64,000 bases of DNA from positions 1 to 64,000 of the forward strand of contig NZ_JAPCHV010000010.1 in assembly GCF_026107645.2 (NCBI RefSeq), given 5' to 3'. Numbering within the stretch: the first letter of the stretch is position 1; each line of letters begins with the position of its first letter. This stretch comes from Flavobacterium sp. MFBS3-15 (lineage in GTDB: Bacteria > Bacteroidota > Bacteroidia > Flavobacteriales > Flavobacteriaceae). Position numbers and translations under genes: made by a program. The notes below the pieces were generated by a model that saw only the letters and a program-made list of their open reading frames with translations, was not told where the DNA came from and did no database searches. Positions 33,795-42,738 of this stretch are shown piece after piece.

Positions 33795-34271
33795 ATGAAA
33801 AAAATACTGGTATTATTTCTGTTTCTGTCAGCCTCTGTTTATGCGCAAAAAGAGATGCCTAACGTAACGCTGAAATCGGATAAGAATAAAAGCTTTAATG
33901 TAAAAAATGACTTTGCCGAAAAGGATAAGCTGTATGTTTTTACTTTTTGGGCCACATGGTGCGTTCCGTGCCTGAATGAGCTTGATGCCATCAATGAGCA
34001 TTATGCGCAGTGGTCAAAAGAGCTTAACATGGAGGTTGTGGCAGTTTCTATAGACGATACGCGTACCCAAAAACGTGTCAAGCCATTGCTCAATGGCAAA
34101 AAATGGCCTTACACCATATTGCTTGATACCAACCAGGACCTGAAAAGGGCTTTGGCAATTGCCAATGTGCCTTATACAGTGGTTGTAAAGAACAAGAAAG
34201 TGGTGTATGTACACAATGGTTATAGCCAGGGCGCCGAAAAAGAGCTGTATAACAAACTGAAGCAGCTGTAA
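33795..34271 (+). CDS. TlpA/ResA-like periplasmic thioredoxin
   Basis: 158 aa with signal peptide (1-17, VYAQ). A single thioredoxin fold with the motif FWATWCVPC (Cys56-Cys59), the cis-Pro loop NVPYTVVV and a central SIDDTRT block. Expected to reduce protein disulfides in the periplasm. The stop and the next start (34276) are 4 nt apart, so it forms an operon with the outer-membrane protein downstream. Together with the two secreted thioredoxin-like proteins upstream it makes three CxxC proteins within 4 kb. The intergenic region before it has no convincing promoter. Confidence 0.88.
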   Translation: MKKILVLFLFLSASVYAQKEMPNVTLKSDKNKSFNVKNDFAEKDKLYVFTFWATWCVPCLNELDAINEHYAQWSKELNMEVVAVSIDDTRTQKRVKPLLNGKKWPYTILLDTNQDLKRALAIANVPYTVVVKNKKVVYVHNGYSQGAEKELYNKLKQL

Positions 34272-34275
34272 TTTG

Positions 34276-35973
34276 ATGAAAAAAGTATCCCTACTGTTGT
34301 TTTCCCTGTCGGTTGGGAGTCTGTTTGCCCAGGAAACCGATTCCATTCAAAAAAAGGACTACGGAAAGATATTCGGCGGGTTCGAGTCGAATGCTCAATG
34401 GTATCTTAATGATAAGGAGCGTGGCATTGCCCATCCGGAAGACCCCATCCGTTCCAATAATTACCTGTTGGTCAATTACCAGATTGGCAAGTTTACTGCC
34501 GGGGTTCAGGTAGAGTCGTATGAGCCTAATGCATTGCTCAACTACAATCCGGGTTTTAAAGGAACCGATATTGCTACCTATTATGCCAGTTATAAGACCA
34601 ACAAGTTCGAGGCTACTGCCGGTTATTTCTACGAGCAATTTGGCAGTGGCTTGCTTTTGCGTGCATGGGAAGACAGGGCGCTTGGCATCAATACGGCCCT
34701 TCGCGGGGGAAGGATACTGTTCCGCCCTTCGGATAATGTAAGGCTTACGGCGCTGTACGGCCGCCAGCGTTCCGGCTTTGATGTGGCACATGGCGATGTG
34801 TATGGGTTTGATTCGGACTTTAATGTCAGCTCATTGTTCGGGTTTGAAATGTCGGACCTTTCCATTGGCGCCAGCTATGTAGGGCGGTACGAAAAGATAG
34901 ATATGCCCAATCCGCCTGTAGATGAGCTTACCAATGCTTTTGCCGGAAGGTTCAACTTCATTCATGATTCATTCTACATATCCGGCGAATATAACTACAA
35001 GCAGGAGGATGTCCTGCTGAATGCACTCAATACACTGAATTATGACTTTGTAAAGCCGGGCAATGCGGTGCTGCTCAACTTTGGCTATTCCAAAGAAGGC
35101 CTGGGCATCGATGCGACCCTGCGCCGCATGGAAAATATGGGCTTCCTTTCGGAAAGGACACCTACCAGCGCCGGAGACGGCATTTCAACCAGCCTTAACT
35201 TTAATGATAAGGTGCTTAACTATACTCCTGCACTTACCAAGCAACACCACTCCAACCTGGCCAATATTTATGTGTACCAGGCGCAGAGCAGGGTAAGCTT
35301 TGTAGACCCCACTATCATGATGGCAGGGGAGACCGGCGGACAGATCGACATCTTTTATGATTTTGCAAAAGAGACTGCGCTTGGCGGGAAATACGGAACC
35401 AAGCTGGCCGTAAACCTGTCCAGCTGGTATAACCTTCCCGGGTCATACAGGTTCAATCCTGCGCAATACGATGACAATTTCTTTGGCGTAGGCCAAAAGT
35501 ATTTTTCCGATTATAACATCGAAGTGAAAAAACAACTGTCTGAAAGCTGGCATACGGCATTCAGCTACATCAAACAATACTACAACAAAGAATGGCTGCA
35601 GGGCGGCGAGGAGGTGAATACCAACATTCTTATTGCTGAGGCGACCTACAATTTTACGCCTTCCAAATCCATTCGCGTGGAAGGAGAGCATATGTGGGCC
35701 GATGCCGATTTTAAAAACTGGGCCGGCGGTACTGTGGAACTCAACCTGAATGATAAATACTCATTTTACGTATGGGACATCATGAATTATGGCAATGATG
35801 ACGAAAACAGGCGCATACATTACTATAATGTAGGCGGGGCTTACCGTATAGGGGCAACCCGTGTGGCGCTCAACTATGGGCGTCAGCGAGGCGGCCTTGT
35901 GTGTGTGGGCGGTGTATGCCGCTTCGTGCCGGAAAGTACAGGGTTATCGTTGCAGTTGAGTACGGCGTTCTAA
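34276..35973 (+). CDS. Large outer-membrane beta-barrel-like protein (DUF6029-like)
   Basis: 565 aa from the ATG at 34276 (the TTG at 34273 is rejected). Signal peptide (1-18). The rest is a long run of amphipathic strands (IGKFTAGVQVESYEP, FEATAGYFYEQFGSGLLL, VRLTALYGRQRSGFD, LSIGASYVGRYEK, YNVGGAYRIGATRVALNYG) with a final GLSLQLSTAF aromatic end, typical of an outer-membrane barrel. It resembles DUF6029 proteins of Bacteroidetes, with no known function. It is 4 nt downstream of the TlpA gene and so coupled to it. The thioredoxin may serve cysteines of its substrate or of this pathway (inference). Confidence 0.78.
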   Translation: MKKVSLLLFSLSVGSLFAQETDSIQKKDYGKIFGGFESNAQWYLNDKERGIAHPEDPIRSNNYLLVNYQIGKFTAGVQVESYEPNALLNYNPGFKGTDIATYYASYKTNKFEATAGYFYEQFGSGLLLRAWEDRALGINTALRGGRILFRPSDNVRLTALYGRQRSGFDVAHGDVYGFDSDFNVSSLFGFEMSDLSIGASYVGRYEKIDMPNPPVDELTNAFAGRFNFIHDSFYISGEYNYKQEDVLLNALNTLNYDFVKPGNAVLLNFGYSKEGLGIDATLRRMENMGFLSERTPTSAGDGISTSLNFNDKVLNYTPALTKQHHSNLANIYVYQAQSRVSFVDPTIMMAGETGGQIDIFYDFAKETALGGKYGTKLAVNLSSWYNLPGSYRFNPAQYDDNFFGVGQKYFSDYNIEVKKQLSESWHTAFSYIKQYYNKEWLQGGEEVNTNILIAEATYNFTPSKSIRVEGEHMWADADFKNWAGGTVELNLNDKYSFYVWDIMNYGNDDENRRIHYYNVGGAYRIGATRVALNYGRQRGGLVCVGGVCRFVPESTGLSLQLSTAF

Positions 35974-35998
35974 TTGAATTTTCTTTCTTAAACCATAT

Positions 35999-36066
35999 GT
36001 AGAGATGCAGTGCCTGCATCTGGGAAATTTAAATATCATGCCAGGCGCAGGCACTGCGTCCCTACA
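35999..36066. repeat. Imperfect inverted repeat (REP-like)
   Basis: The arms 35999-36018 (starting TGTAGAGATGCAG) and 36047-36066 match at 18 of 20 positions in inverted orientation, with a 28-nt loop between them. It lies downstream of the DUF6029-like gene, before the pruA terminator. Confidence 0.65.
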
Positions 36067-36080
36067 TCCATAACAACAAA

Positions 36081-36106
36081 AAAGTTCCCGTTTTGGCGGG
36101 AACTTT
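36081..36106. terminator. Terminator of pruA (bidirectional)
   Basis: Stem AAAGTTCCCG/CGGGAACTTT with a 6-nt loop. On the minus strand it is followed by a T run, 20 nt past the pruA stop. Confidence 0.85.
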
Positions 36107-36126
36107 TCGTTTATATAAAATGCTGA

Positions 36127-37752
36127 TTATCCTAAGAACGGATACCTGTAATCTGTTGGCGGAACGAAGGTTTCCTTGATGGTCCTTGGCGAAACCCAAC
36201 GCAGCAGGTTCAGTACCGATCCGGCCTTGTCGTTGGTACCCGATGCCCTTGCGCCACCAAATGGCTGCTGGCCTACAACGGCGCCCGTAGGCTTGTCGTT
36301 GATGTAGAAGTTGCCCGCGCTGTTCTCCAGTGCTTTGGTAGCTTCCTCAATGGCATAGCGGTCCTGGCTGAAAATAGCCCCTGTAAGTGCGTATGGAGAG
36401 GTTTCATCAACCAGCTTCAGGGTTTCTTCCCACTGGCTGTCTTCATACACATATATGGTCAGTACAGGCCCGAAGAGTTCGGTACAAAGAGTCTCATATT
36501 TTTTATTGGTTGTCACGATAACGGTTGGCTCAATGAACCAGCCTTTCGACTTGTCGTAACCGCCACCGGCTATAACCTCGGCATCGGAAGCAGCTTTGGC
36601 CTCATCGATGTATTTTGCCAGTTTGTCGAACGACGCTTCGTGGATTACGGCCGATACGAAGTTGGACGGGTCTTCCGGTGATCCCATTTTAAAGGACGCC
36701 ATGTCTTTCAACAAATGCTCCTTAACCGCAGGCCATATCGACTGCGGGATATAAGCCCTGGATGCTGCCGAACATTTTTGTCCCTGGTATTCGAATGCAC
36801 CACGCGAAAGCGCAGTGGCCACTTCGGCAGGGATGGATGATGGGTGCGCCAGTACAAAGTCCTTGCCTCCCGTTTCGCCCACGATCCTTGGATAAGTTTT
36901 ATACTTGCTTATGTTTTTACCGATGTTTGTCCAAATGTCGTTGAATACGCCTGTAGAGCCTGTAAAGTGCACCCCTGCAAAATCAGGGCTGGAGATAAGC
37001 ACATCGCTTATCATCGAAGCGCTGCCGTGTACCATGTTGATGACCCCGTCCGGAAGTCCGGCAAGCTTGAATACTTCCATGATCACGTTTGCGCTGTATA
37101 CCTGTGCGGCGCTGGGTTTCCAAACCACAACGTTACCCATAAGGGCCGGTGAGGCAGGAAGGTTTCCGGCAATTGCGGTAAAGTTGAACGGTGTGATGGC
37201 ATACACAAACCCTTCCAGAGGGCGGTGCTCCATGCGGTTCCAAATGCCTTCAGACGATACCGGCTGTTCAGCATAAATCTGTGTCATGAACTCCACGTTG
37301 AAGCGCAGGAAGTCGATGAACTCGCAAGCCGAATCAATCTCCGCCTGGTGTACGGTCTTGGCCTGTGCAATCATGGTAGCGGCGTTTATTTTTGCCCTGT
37401 ATGGCCCGGCAAGCAGCTCGGCAGCTTTCAGGAATATCGAGGCCCTGTGTTCCCATGCCATGGCAGCCCATTTTTTCTTCGCGGCAAGCGCGGCGGCAAT
37501 GGCCTGCTCAATATGGTGCTTTTCTGCTTCGTGGTATTGGCCTACTGTTTTCTGGTGGTCAAACGGTGGGTTTATGGATTTTGTCTTACCCGTACGGATC
37601 TGCTCGCTGCCAATGTAAAGCGGGACATCCATATTGGAATTGTACATTTCTTTAAAAGTGGCAAGTACCTGCTCGCGCTCTTTGGTTCCCGGAGCGTAGG
37701 ACTTCACAGGCTCGTTTACGGCCTTCGGTACATTGTATATTCCTTTTGGCAT
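36127..37752 (-). CDS. pruA: L-glutamate gamma-semialdehyde dehydrogenase (1-pyrroline-5-carboxylate dehydrogenase)
   Basis: 541-aa aldehyde dehydrogenase of the single-domain type that oxidises glutamate-5-semialdehyde to glutamate, the second step of proline breakdown. Seen: ITPFNFTAIAGNLPASPALMGN (cofactor side), the HFTGST segment, the general base in VGETGGKDF (Glu293), the nucleophile Cys327 in EYQGQKCSAASR, and PFGGARASGTNDKAG near the end. Full length, no fused proline dehydrogenase domain. A full consensus promoter is present upstream. No putA-like partner in the window. Confidence 0.96.
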   Translation of the reverse strand: MPKGIYNVPKAVNEPVKSYAPGTKEREQVLATFKEMYNSNMDVPLYIGSEQIRTGKTKSINPPFDHQKTVGQYHEAEKHHIEQAIAAALAAKKKWAAMAWEHRASIFLKAAELLAGPYRAKINAATMIAQAKTVHQAEIDSACEFIDFLRFNVEFMTQIYAEQPVSSEGIWNRMEHRPLEGFVYAITPFNFTAIAGNLPASPALMGNVVVWKPSAAQVYSANVIMEVFKLAGLPDGVINMVHGSASMISDVLISSPDFAGVHFTGSTGVFNDIWTNIGKNISKYKTYPRIVGETGGKDFVLAHPSSIPAEVATALSRGAFEYQGQKCSAASRAYIPQSIWPAVKEHLLKDMASFKMGSPEDPSNFVSAVIHEASFDKLAKYIDEAKAASDAEVIAGGGYDKSKGWFIEPTVIVTTNKKYETLCTELFGPVLTIYVYEDSQWEETLKLVDETSPYALTGAIFSQDRYAIEEATKALENSAGNFYINDKPTGAVVGQQPFGGARASGTNDKAGSVLNLLRWVSPRTIKETFVPPTDYRYPFLG

Positions 37753-37789
37753 AATGGTATGTAGTTTAAAGGATTAAATTTAAGTATTG

Positions 37790-37818
37790 CAAATATACAA
37801 GAAATTATCCATAGCCAA
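37790..37818 (-). promoter_or_regulatory. Consensus promoter of pruA
   Basis: Minus strand: TTG (37818-37816), 18 nt, TATATTTG (37797-37790). ATG 37 nt further on. Good match to the Bacteroidetes consensus. Confidence 0.7.
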
Positions 37819-37862
37819 TTTGCTAAAAAGGCAATGAAAAGTGCGAATTCCTTAAAAAGCGA

Positions 37863-38249
37863 TTAGTTTAGAGCAAACGGTGCGCTCAGCCTGAAGGTAG
37901 GCACGATAACCTTAAAGGTGCGGGTAGTGGTAAAGTTGACCATGCTGAAATAGCCCCTCATGGCTCCGAATGGCGATGCCAGCAGGCAGCCGGAGCTGTA
38001 GGTGTGCTTTTCGCCGGGCTTGAGTACCGGCTTTTTGCCGATTACACCCTCGCCGTCTACAAATTCGATGTCGTTAAGCGAGTCGAATATTTCCCAGTGG
38101 CGCGTATTGAGCTGTACGGAATCCTTGCTGTGGTTCTCAATGGTGATTTCGTAGGAAAAGGCAAACTGTATGCGGTAGTTTTTGAAGTAGGTGCCTTCAA
38201 AACTGGTTTTAACTGATATTTTTATGCCTCTGGTTATTTGTGATACCAT
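37863..38249 (-). CDS. apaG: ApaG family protein
   Basis: 128-aa protein of the ApaG/DUF525 beta-sandwich family, named for a link to Co2+/Mg2+ tolerance in Enterobacteria, but of no clear biochemical role. The two characteristic blocks are present: the central TRHWEIFDS with VDGEGVIGKKPVLKPGE and the SSGCLLASPFGAMRGYFSMVN block. Length is normal. It starts at the ATG at 38249 and is followed by the pruA promoter on the same strand. A predicted cytoplasmic protein. Confidence 0.92.
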   Translation of the reverse strand: MVSQITRGIKISVKTSFEGTYFKNYRIQFAFSYEITIENHSKDSVQLNTRHWEIFDSLNDIEFVDGEGVIGKKPVLKPGEKHTYSSGCLLASPFGAMRGYFSMVNFTTTRTFKVIVPTFRLSAPFALN

Positions 38250-38355
38250 CCTTCCGGAATTTGCTGCTTGCGTTGTAAAATTACAAAAATTATTGTCCTG
38301 CCTGTAAATGTGGCGGTGTTAAATTATAGTTGAGTAATATTTAACGATTTGCATC

Positions 38356-39621
38356 TTAATTAATTATATCTTCAGAATTGGCCGACCCGCGCCCGATAAC
38401 CCTGTCGTACCTCTCATTGTTCTGACGGTAGTATACAAATATGTTGTACACGTTCTCGGTCTGGTAAAAGTTGCCGTCTATGGCATCTTTCCCGTTTACT
38501 TTTCCCGACTTGTCGGCCAGCACATACATGTAGTTATTGAAGCCCTGTTTCATCATGATCGCCTTTTCATACATCCTGGTCTTCTCGTTGTACTCCAGTT
38601 TGTACTCATCGGTCTTCGCGTAATTATTGAACATCCCGTTTACGTAAATATTGTCTTTGCCAAAATATGCCGGGGCATCCAGCGAAAAAAACACCCAGGT
38701 GTAGTCGGATTCCAGGAACATGTTGGTGATGCCGTTATTGATGTTGCGGGTTACAAAATTGCCGTTGATGTCGGGATAAAAAGTATACGCGTTATTGCCC
38801 CTCGCCCCGTTTACATACAGTATGGTGCTGTAAATTTCACCCGCCGAAATGCGCAGCACATTGTTCACGGCATTGCGGATGTCCTTATTTTCAAAATACA
38901 GGTACTCATTGCCCGCCCAAAACTGGGTTTCCTTGTCGTATTTGTATATCAGGTCGTTGGCTATGGTATATTGTGGCTTCACGTTGTAAATGGCATTGTC
39001 GAAACGCCCGTTCTGGAACAGCGCTACCTTCACATTCTGCAACGGGCTCTGGAATACGAATGCATTGGTCTTTATCGAGAAATCCAGGTTGTGCTTTTCG
39101 CTGATGGCATCCATGCCACGTGCCCGCTTAACCTGCACCGGCACTGCTACCTGGTCTTCATAAATGATCACACGCCTTGAAAATACCACCTCGCGGTCTT
39201 CGTTAAGTATCCTGATGATGTAGTTGCCGCTTAGCTTTATGGTAGTGAACTTGTTTGGGAAGGATAAGGTATAGCGCGAATAGATCTGCAGCGTGTTGAA
39301 GGAATTTTCATAATTCTGGATGCGTTGTGAATCGAAGCCCTGGAGGTAGTCGTTCACCGTAAGCTGCGACGACGGTGTCCAGTCGTAATTGCAGTGCTGG
39401 ATAGAGTAATAATAGTTGGCCTCGTTCCCGAACAGGTCGTCAAATACAAGTGAAAAGGATTCGCCCAGCCTGAAGTATGGGAATACATTCTCGGTGTTTT
39501 GTACAAATGATACTGTTTTTATATTGTATGGCGGGGCTATTTCCTGCTGTACCTGTGCAAAAACCGTAAGTGAAAAAAATAATGCTGCCGCTCCGAAGAA
39601 CCGGGTAAGTGCATTTATCAT
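38356..39621 (-). CDS. T9SS plug protein-like (DUF5103)
   Basis: 421 aa from the ATG at 39621 (MINALTRFF); an upstream TTG/ATG extension to 39774 has no signal peptide and is rejected. Signal peptide 1-21 (VFAQVQ), then an Ig-like rich protein matching DUF5103: PPYNIKTVSFVQ, FPYFRLGESFSLVFDDL, NEANYYYSIQHCNYDW, DYLQGFDSQRIQNYENSFNT, DREVVFSRRVIIYE. In Flavobacterium johnsoniae a DUF5103 protein (named Plug) blocks the periplasmic end of the SprA T9SS translocon. That this one does so is inference from similarity. It is divergent from the M16 peptidase, in a window where several T9SS substrates occur. Confidence 0.82.
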   Translation of the reverse strand: MINALTRFFGAAALFFSLTVFAQVQQEIAPPYNIKTVSFVQNTENVFPYFRLGESFSLVFDDLFGNEANYYYSIQHCNYDWTPSSQLTVNDYLQGFDSQRIQNYENSFNTLQIYSRYTLSFPNKFTTIKLSGNYIIRILNEDREVVFSRRVIIYEDQVAVPVQVKRARGMDAISEKHNLDFSIKTNAFVFQSPLQNVKVALFQNGRFDNAIYNVKPQYTIANDLIYKYDKETQFWAGNEYLYFENKDIRNAVNNVLRISAGEIYSTILYVNGARGNNAYTFYPDINGNFVTRNINNGITNMFLESDYTWVFFSLDAPAYFGKDNIYVNGMFNNYAKTDEYKLEYNEKTRMYEKAIMMKQGFNNYMYVLADKSGKVNGKDAIDGNFYQTENVYNIFVYYRQNNERYDRVIGRGSANSEDIIN

Positions 39622-39792
39622 TGTGAAAATTTGTTTATTCGTGAACGTAAATATACTAAATATATTATAAAAGCTTCCGTGGTGTGATTTTGTCGGCAGA
39701 AAAAGCACTCTGTCGGAATGTGTGTTAAAAAACATACAATAAAAACCCTTTTTCGTAGTTTTAAGCCTTACCAATTTATAAACAACAATCGC

Positions 39793-42600
39793 ATGAAGAA
39801 TTTCAGACTATGGATGTTTCTCGTGGCCGTGCCGCTTTCGGGCTTTGCACAGGATTTAAAGGGAGACGCCCCCATTCCGTTTGACCCTGCCGTAAAGACA
39901 GGGAAACTAAAGAACGGCCTTACCTATTACATCAGGAAAAATGCCAAACCGGAAAACAAGGTAGACCTGAGGCTTGTGATCAATGCCGGGTCCATTCTTG
40001 AAGAGGACGACCAGCAGGGGCTCGCCCACTTTATGGAACACATGTGCTTTAACGGTACCAAGCGCTTCCCTAAAAATGCGCTGGTGGATTACCTGCAAAG
40101 CATAGGCGTAAAATTCGGGCAGCACCTTAATGCCTATACCAGCTTTGATGAAACCGTATACTTCCTCCCAATCCCGAGCGACAGCCCCGAAAAGGTAGAG
40201 AAAGGCTTCCAGATATTGGAAGACTGGGCTTTCAACGCGGTGCTTACGCCGGAAGAGATTGACAAGGAGCGCGGTGTAGTGCTGGAAGAGTACCGCCTGG
40301 GCCTTGGCGCCGACGACAGGATGACCAAGCGCTTCATGCCGAAGATGATGTACCAGTCGCACTATGCCAACCGCCTTCCTATTGGGCAAAAAGAAATACT
40401 GGAGAACTTCAAGTACGACAAATTAATCAAATTCTATAAGGACTGGTACCGTCCGGACCTGATGGCGGTTATTGTGGTAGGCGACATCGACGTAGCCGAA
40501 ATGGAAAAGAAAATCAAGGACCACTTTGGGTCTTACCAAAATCCTAAGAAAGAAAAGCCGCGTAAAATATACGATGTGCCTAACCATAAGGAAACTTTTG
40601 TTTCGGTAGAAAGCGATAAGGAAGCATCGTACGCACAGGTGCAGCTGCTATATAAGGACTACACCATGCCGAAGACACTGGTAACCATCAACGACTTTAA
40701 GCAGTACATTGCCAAAGGCCTTTTCTCGACCATGCTCAACAACAGGCTGCAGGAGCTTACGCACTCGGCCAATCCGCCATTTACTTTTGGGTACACCTAC
40801 CATGGCGAAACATGGGCCAGGACGAAGGAAGCCTACCAGTCGTTTGCCATGACACAGGAAAACAAGCAGCTGGATGCGCTTAAGGTTTTGGTGGAAGAAA
40901 ACGAGCGCGTGAAGAAATTCGGATTTACCGAAGGCGAGCTTGAAAGGGCAAAAACCGAATGGCTTGCAGGGATGGAAAATGCGTATAACGACCGTGATAA
41001 AACAGAGTCGGAGCGCTTTGTGAGCGAGTACCAGGGCCACTTCCTTACTAAAGAACCTACACCGGGTATCGAATGGACCTTCAACGCCATGCAGAAAATG
41101 CTTCCACAGGTATCGTTAGCAGATGTTAACGGGCTTGTGAAGGATTATATCAAGAATGACAACAGGGTGGTGATCTTTACCGGGCCTGAAAAAGACGGCC
41201 TGAAAAAACCAACTGAAAGCGAAGTGCTTGCCGTACTGAACAAAGGCGGTGAGAACATAACGGCGTATGAAGATGTAGCCGTAGCCAGCAGCCTTTTGAG
41301 GAAAGACATTAAGGCGGGCAACATCACCAAAAAGGAAAAGAACGACAAGTTGGGCACTACTACGCTTACCCTGAGCAATGGTGTAAAAGTGACCTACAAG
41401 AAAACCGACTTCAAGAACGATGAGGTAATCATGGAAGGCATTAGCTTTGGCGGGAGCAACCTGTATAGCAATGACGATATAAAAAAGGTGCAGTTTGCCC
41501 AGGGCGCGCTTGCCGAAGCCGGTTTCTCGGGCCTTAAGCTGAACGATATCAACAAATTCATGACCGGCAAGCTGGCCAGCGCAAGGCCATATATTGGCAG
41601 TGTAACTGAGGGTTTCCGCGGAAGCGCTACGCCGAAGGACATGGAGTACATGTTCCAGATGGTGCATGCGTATTTTACCGACCTGAACCTTGATAAAGAG
41701 GCTTACGAAGGCTTTAAGCAAAAGCAATCGGCATTTTATGCCAACATGGCTTCGGAACCTTCCTACTATTTCCAGCAGGAATTCTACGGCTACCTGTACA
41801 AGGATAACCCGCGTTTCAACGGCTTTATCCCGACAGAAAAGACATGGGCCGAAACCGATTACCAACTGGCGTACAACAAATACAAAGAGCGTTTTGCCAA
41901 TGCGGGCGACTTTGAGTTCTACTTTGTTGGAAACATAGATGATAAGGCTATCGAGGAATATTCTGCAAAATACCTGGCCTCGCTTCCGTCGACAGGCGTG
42001 AAGGAAAAGGCGACCGACCTTGGTTACCGCATGCTGAAGGGCGAACACAAAAAAGTGGTTAACAAAGGAACCGACCCTAAGAGCAACGTGACCATCATGT
42101 ATTATGGCGATGCGACCTACTCTCCAAAAGAAGCCCTTGCTATGCAGGCGTTGGGTGAGATACTTACCATCAAGCTTATTGAAGAGCTGAGGGAGAACGA
42201 AAGCGGCGTATATGGCGTGAACGCACGAGGCAGTATGGGCAAAGTGCCGAATGGCTCTTATAATTTCAACATCTCATTCCCGTGCGGGCCGGACAATGCT
42301 GAAAAGCTTACCGAATCTGCCCTGAGGGAACTGCAAAAGATCATCGACAATGGGCCTGAAGCAAAAGACCTTGCCAAATATAAGGAAGGCGAGCTGCTTG
42401 ACTATAAAAAAGATATCAAGGAGAACAACTACTGGCTAAGCTACTTTACCAGGGCGTACACTAATGGCACCAGTGCTGAAGAGATCTTTAAGGTAGAAGA
42501 AAAAATCAACGCGCTTACTGCCAAAGAGGTGCAGGATGTGGCAAAAAAATACCTGACCAAAGACAAGGTTATCGGTATGCTGATGCCGGAACAGCATTAA
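39793..42600 (+). CDS. Periplasmic M16 family zinc peptidase
   Basis: 935 aa from the ATG at 39793 (the ATG-less TTG at 39718 lacks a signal). Signal peptide 1-19 (SGFAQ). The inverted zinc motif HFMEH (79-83) with the distal Glu (about 159 in EEIDKERGVVLEEY) gives an active-site half. The C-terminal half (about 480-935) is the inactive partner, as in pitrilysin-type or PqqL-type enzymes. Expected to degrade short peptides in the periplasm. Similar long M16 proteins are common in Bacteroidetes. Transcribed divergently from the plug-like gene. Ends at a strong terminator. Confidence 0.92.
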   Translation: MKNFRLWMFLVAVPLSGFAQDLKGDAPIPFDPAVKTGKLKNGLTYYIRKNAKPENKVDLRLVINAGSILEEDDQQGLAHFMEHMCFNGTKRFPKNALVDYLQSIGVKFGQHLNAYTSFDETVYFLPIPSDSPEKVEKGFQILEDWAFNAVLTPEEIDKERGVVLEEYRLGLGADDRMTKRFMPKMMYQSHYANRLPIGQKEILENFKYDKLIKFYKDWYRPDLMAVIVVGDIDVAEMEKKIKDHFGSYQNPKKEKPRKIYDVPNHKETFVSVESDKEASYAQVQLLYKDYTMPKTLVTINDFKQYIAKGLFSTMLNNRLQELTHSANPPFTFGYTYHGETWARTKEAYQSFAMTQENKQLDALKVLVEENERVKKFGFTEGELERAKTEWLAGMENAYNDRDKTESERFVSEYQGHFLTKEPTPGIEWTFNAMQKMLPQVSLADVNGLVKDYIKNDNRVVIFTGPEKDGLKKPTESEVLAVLNKGGENITAYEDVAVASSLLRKDIKAGNITKKEKNDKLGTTTLTLSNGVKVTYKKTDFKNDEVIMEGISFGGSNLYSNDDIKKVQFAQGALAEAGFSGLKLNDINKFMTGKLASARPYIGSVTEGFRGSATPKDMEYMFQMVHAYFTDLNLDKEAYEGFKQKQSAFYANMASEPSYYFQQEFYGYLYKDNPRFNGFIPTEKTWAETDYQLAYNKYKERFANAGDFEFYFVGNIDDKAIEEYSAKYLASLPSTGVKEKATDLGYRMLKGEHKKVVNKGTDPKSNVTIMYYGDATYSPKEALAMQALGEILTIKLIEELRENESGVYGVNARGSMGKVPNGSYNFNISFPCGPDNAEKLTESALRELQKIIDNGPEAKDLAKYKEGELLDYKKDIKENNYWLSYFTRAYTNGTSAEEIFKVEEKINALTAKEVQDVAKKYLTKDKVIGMLMPEQH

Positions 42601-42622
42601 TTTTTGGATTTAAATTGGAAAG

Positions 42623-42651
42623 GCCCCTGCAATTTTGCAGGGGCTTTTTTT
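42623..42651 (+). terminator. Terminator of the M16 peptidase gene
   Basis: A perfect stem GCCCCTGCAA/TTGCAGGGGC followed by seven T. Confidence 0.9.
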
Positions 42652-42711
42652 GTGCTTTTGTTTACGATGCGGGATGGTTCTTGATGGGATAGGTAATCTG
42701 TATAAAAATCG

Positions 42712-42719
42712 TACTTTTG
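42712..42719 (+). promoter_or_regulatory. -7 element of map
   Basis: TACTTTTG matches TAnnTTTG, 19 nt before the map ATG. No -33 TTG at normal spacing. Confidence 0.45.
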
Positions 42720-42738
42720 TAGCCGTAAATTTTTGACA

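Noticed and set aside
41116..42048. 310-aa minus-strand ORF opposite the M16 peptidase
   Set aside because: Antisense shadow of a recognised gene; basic, hydrophobic composition with no recognisable motif.
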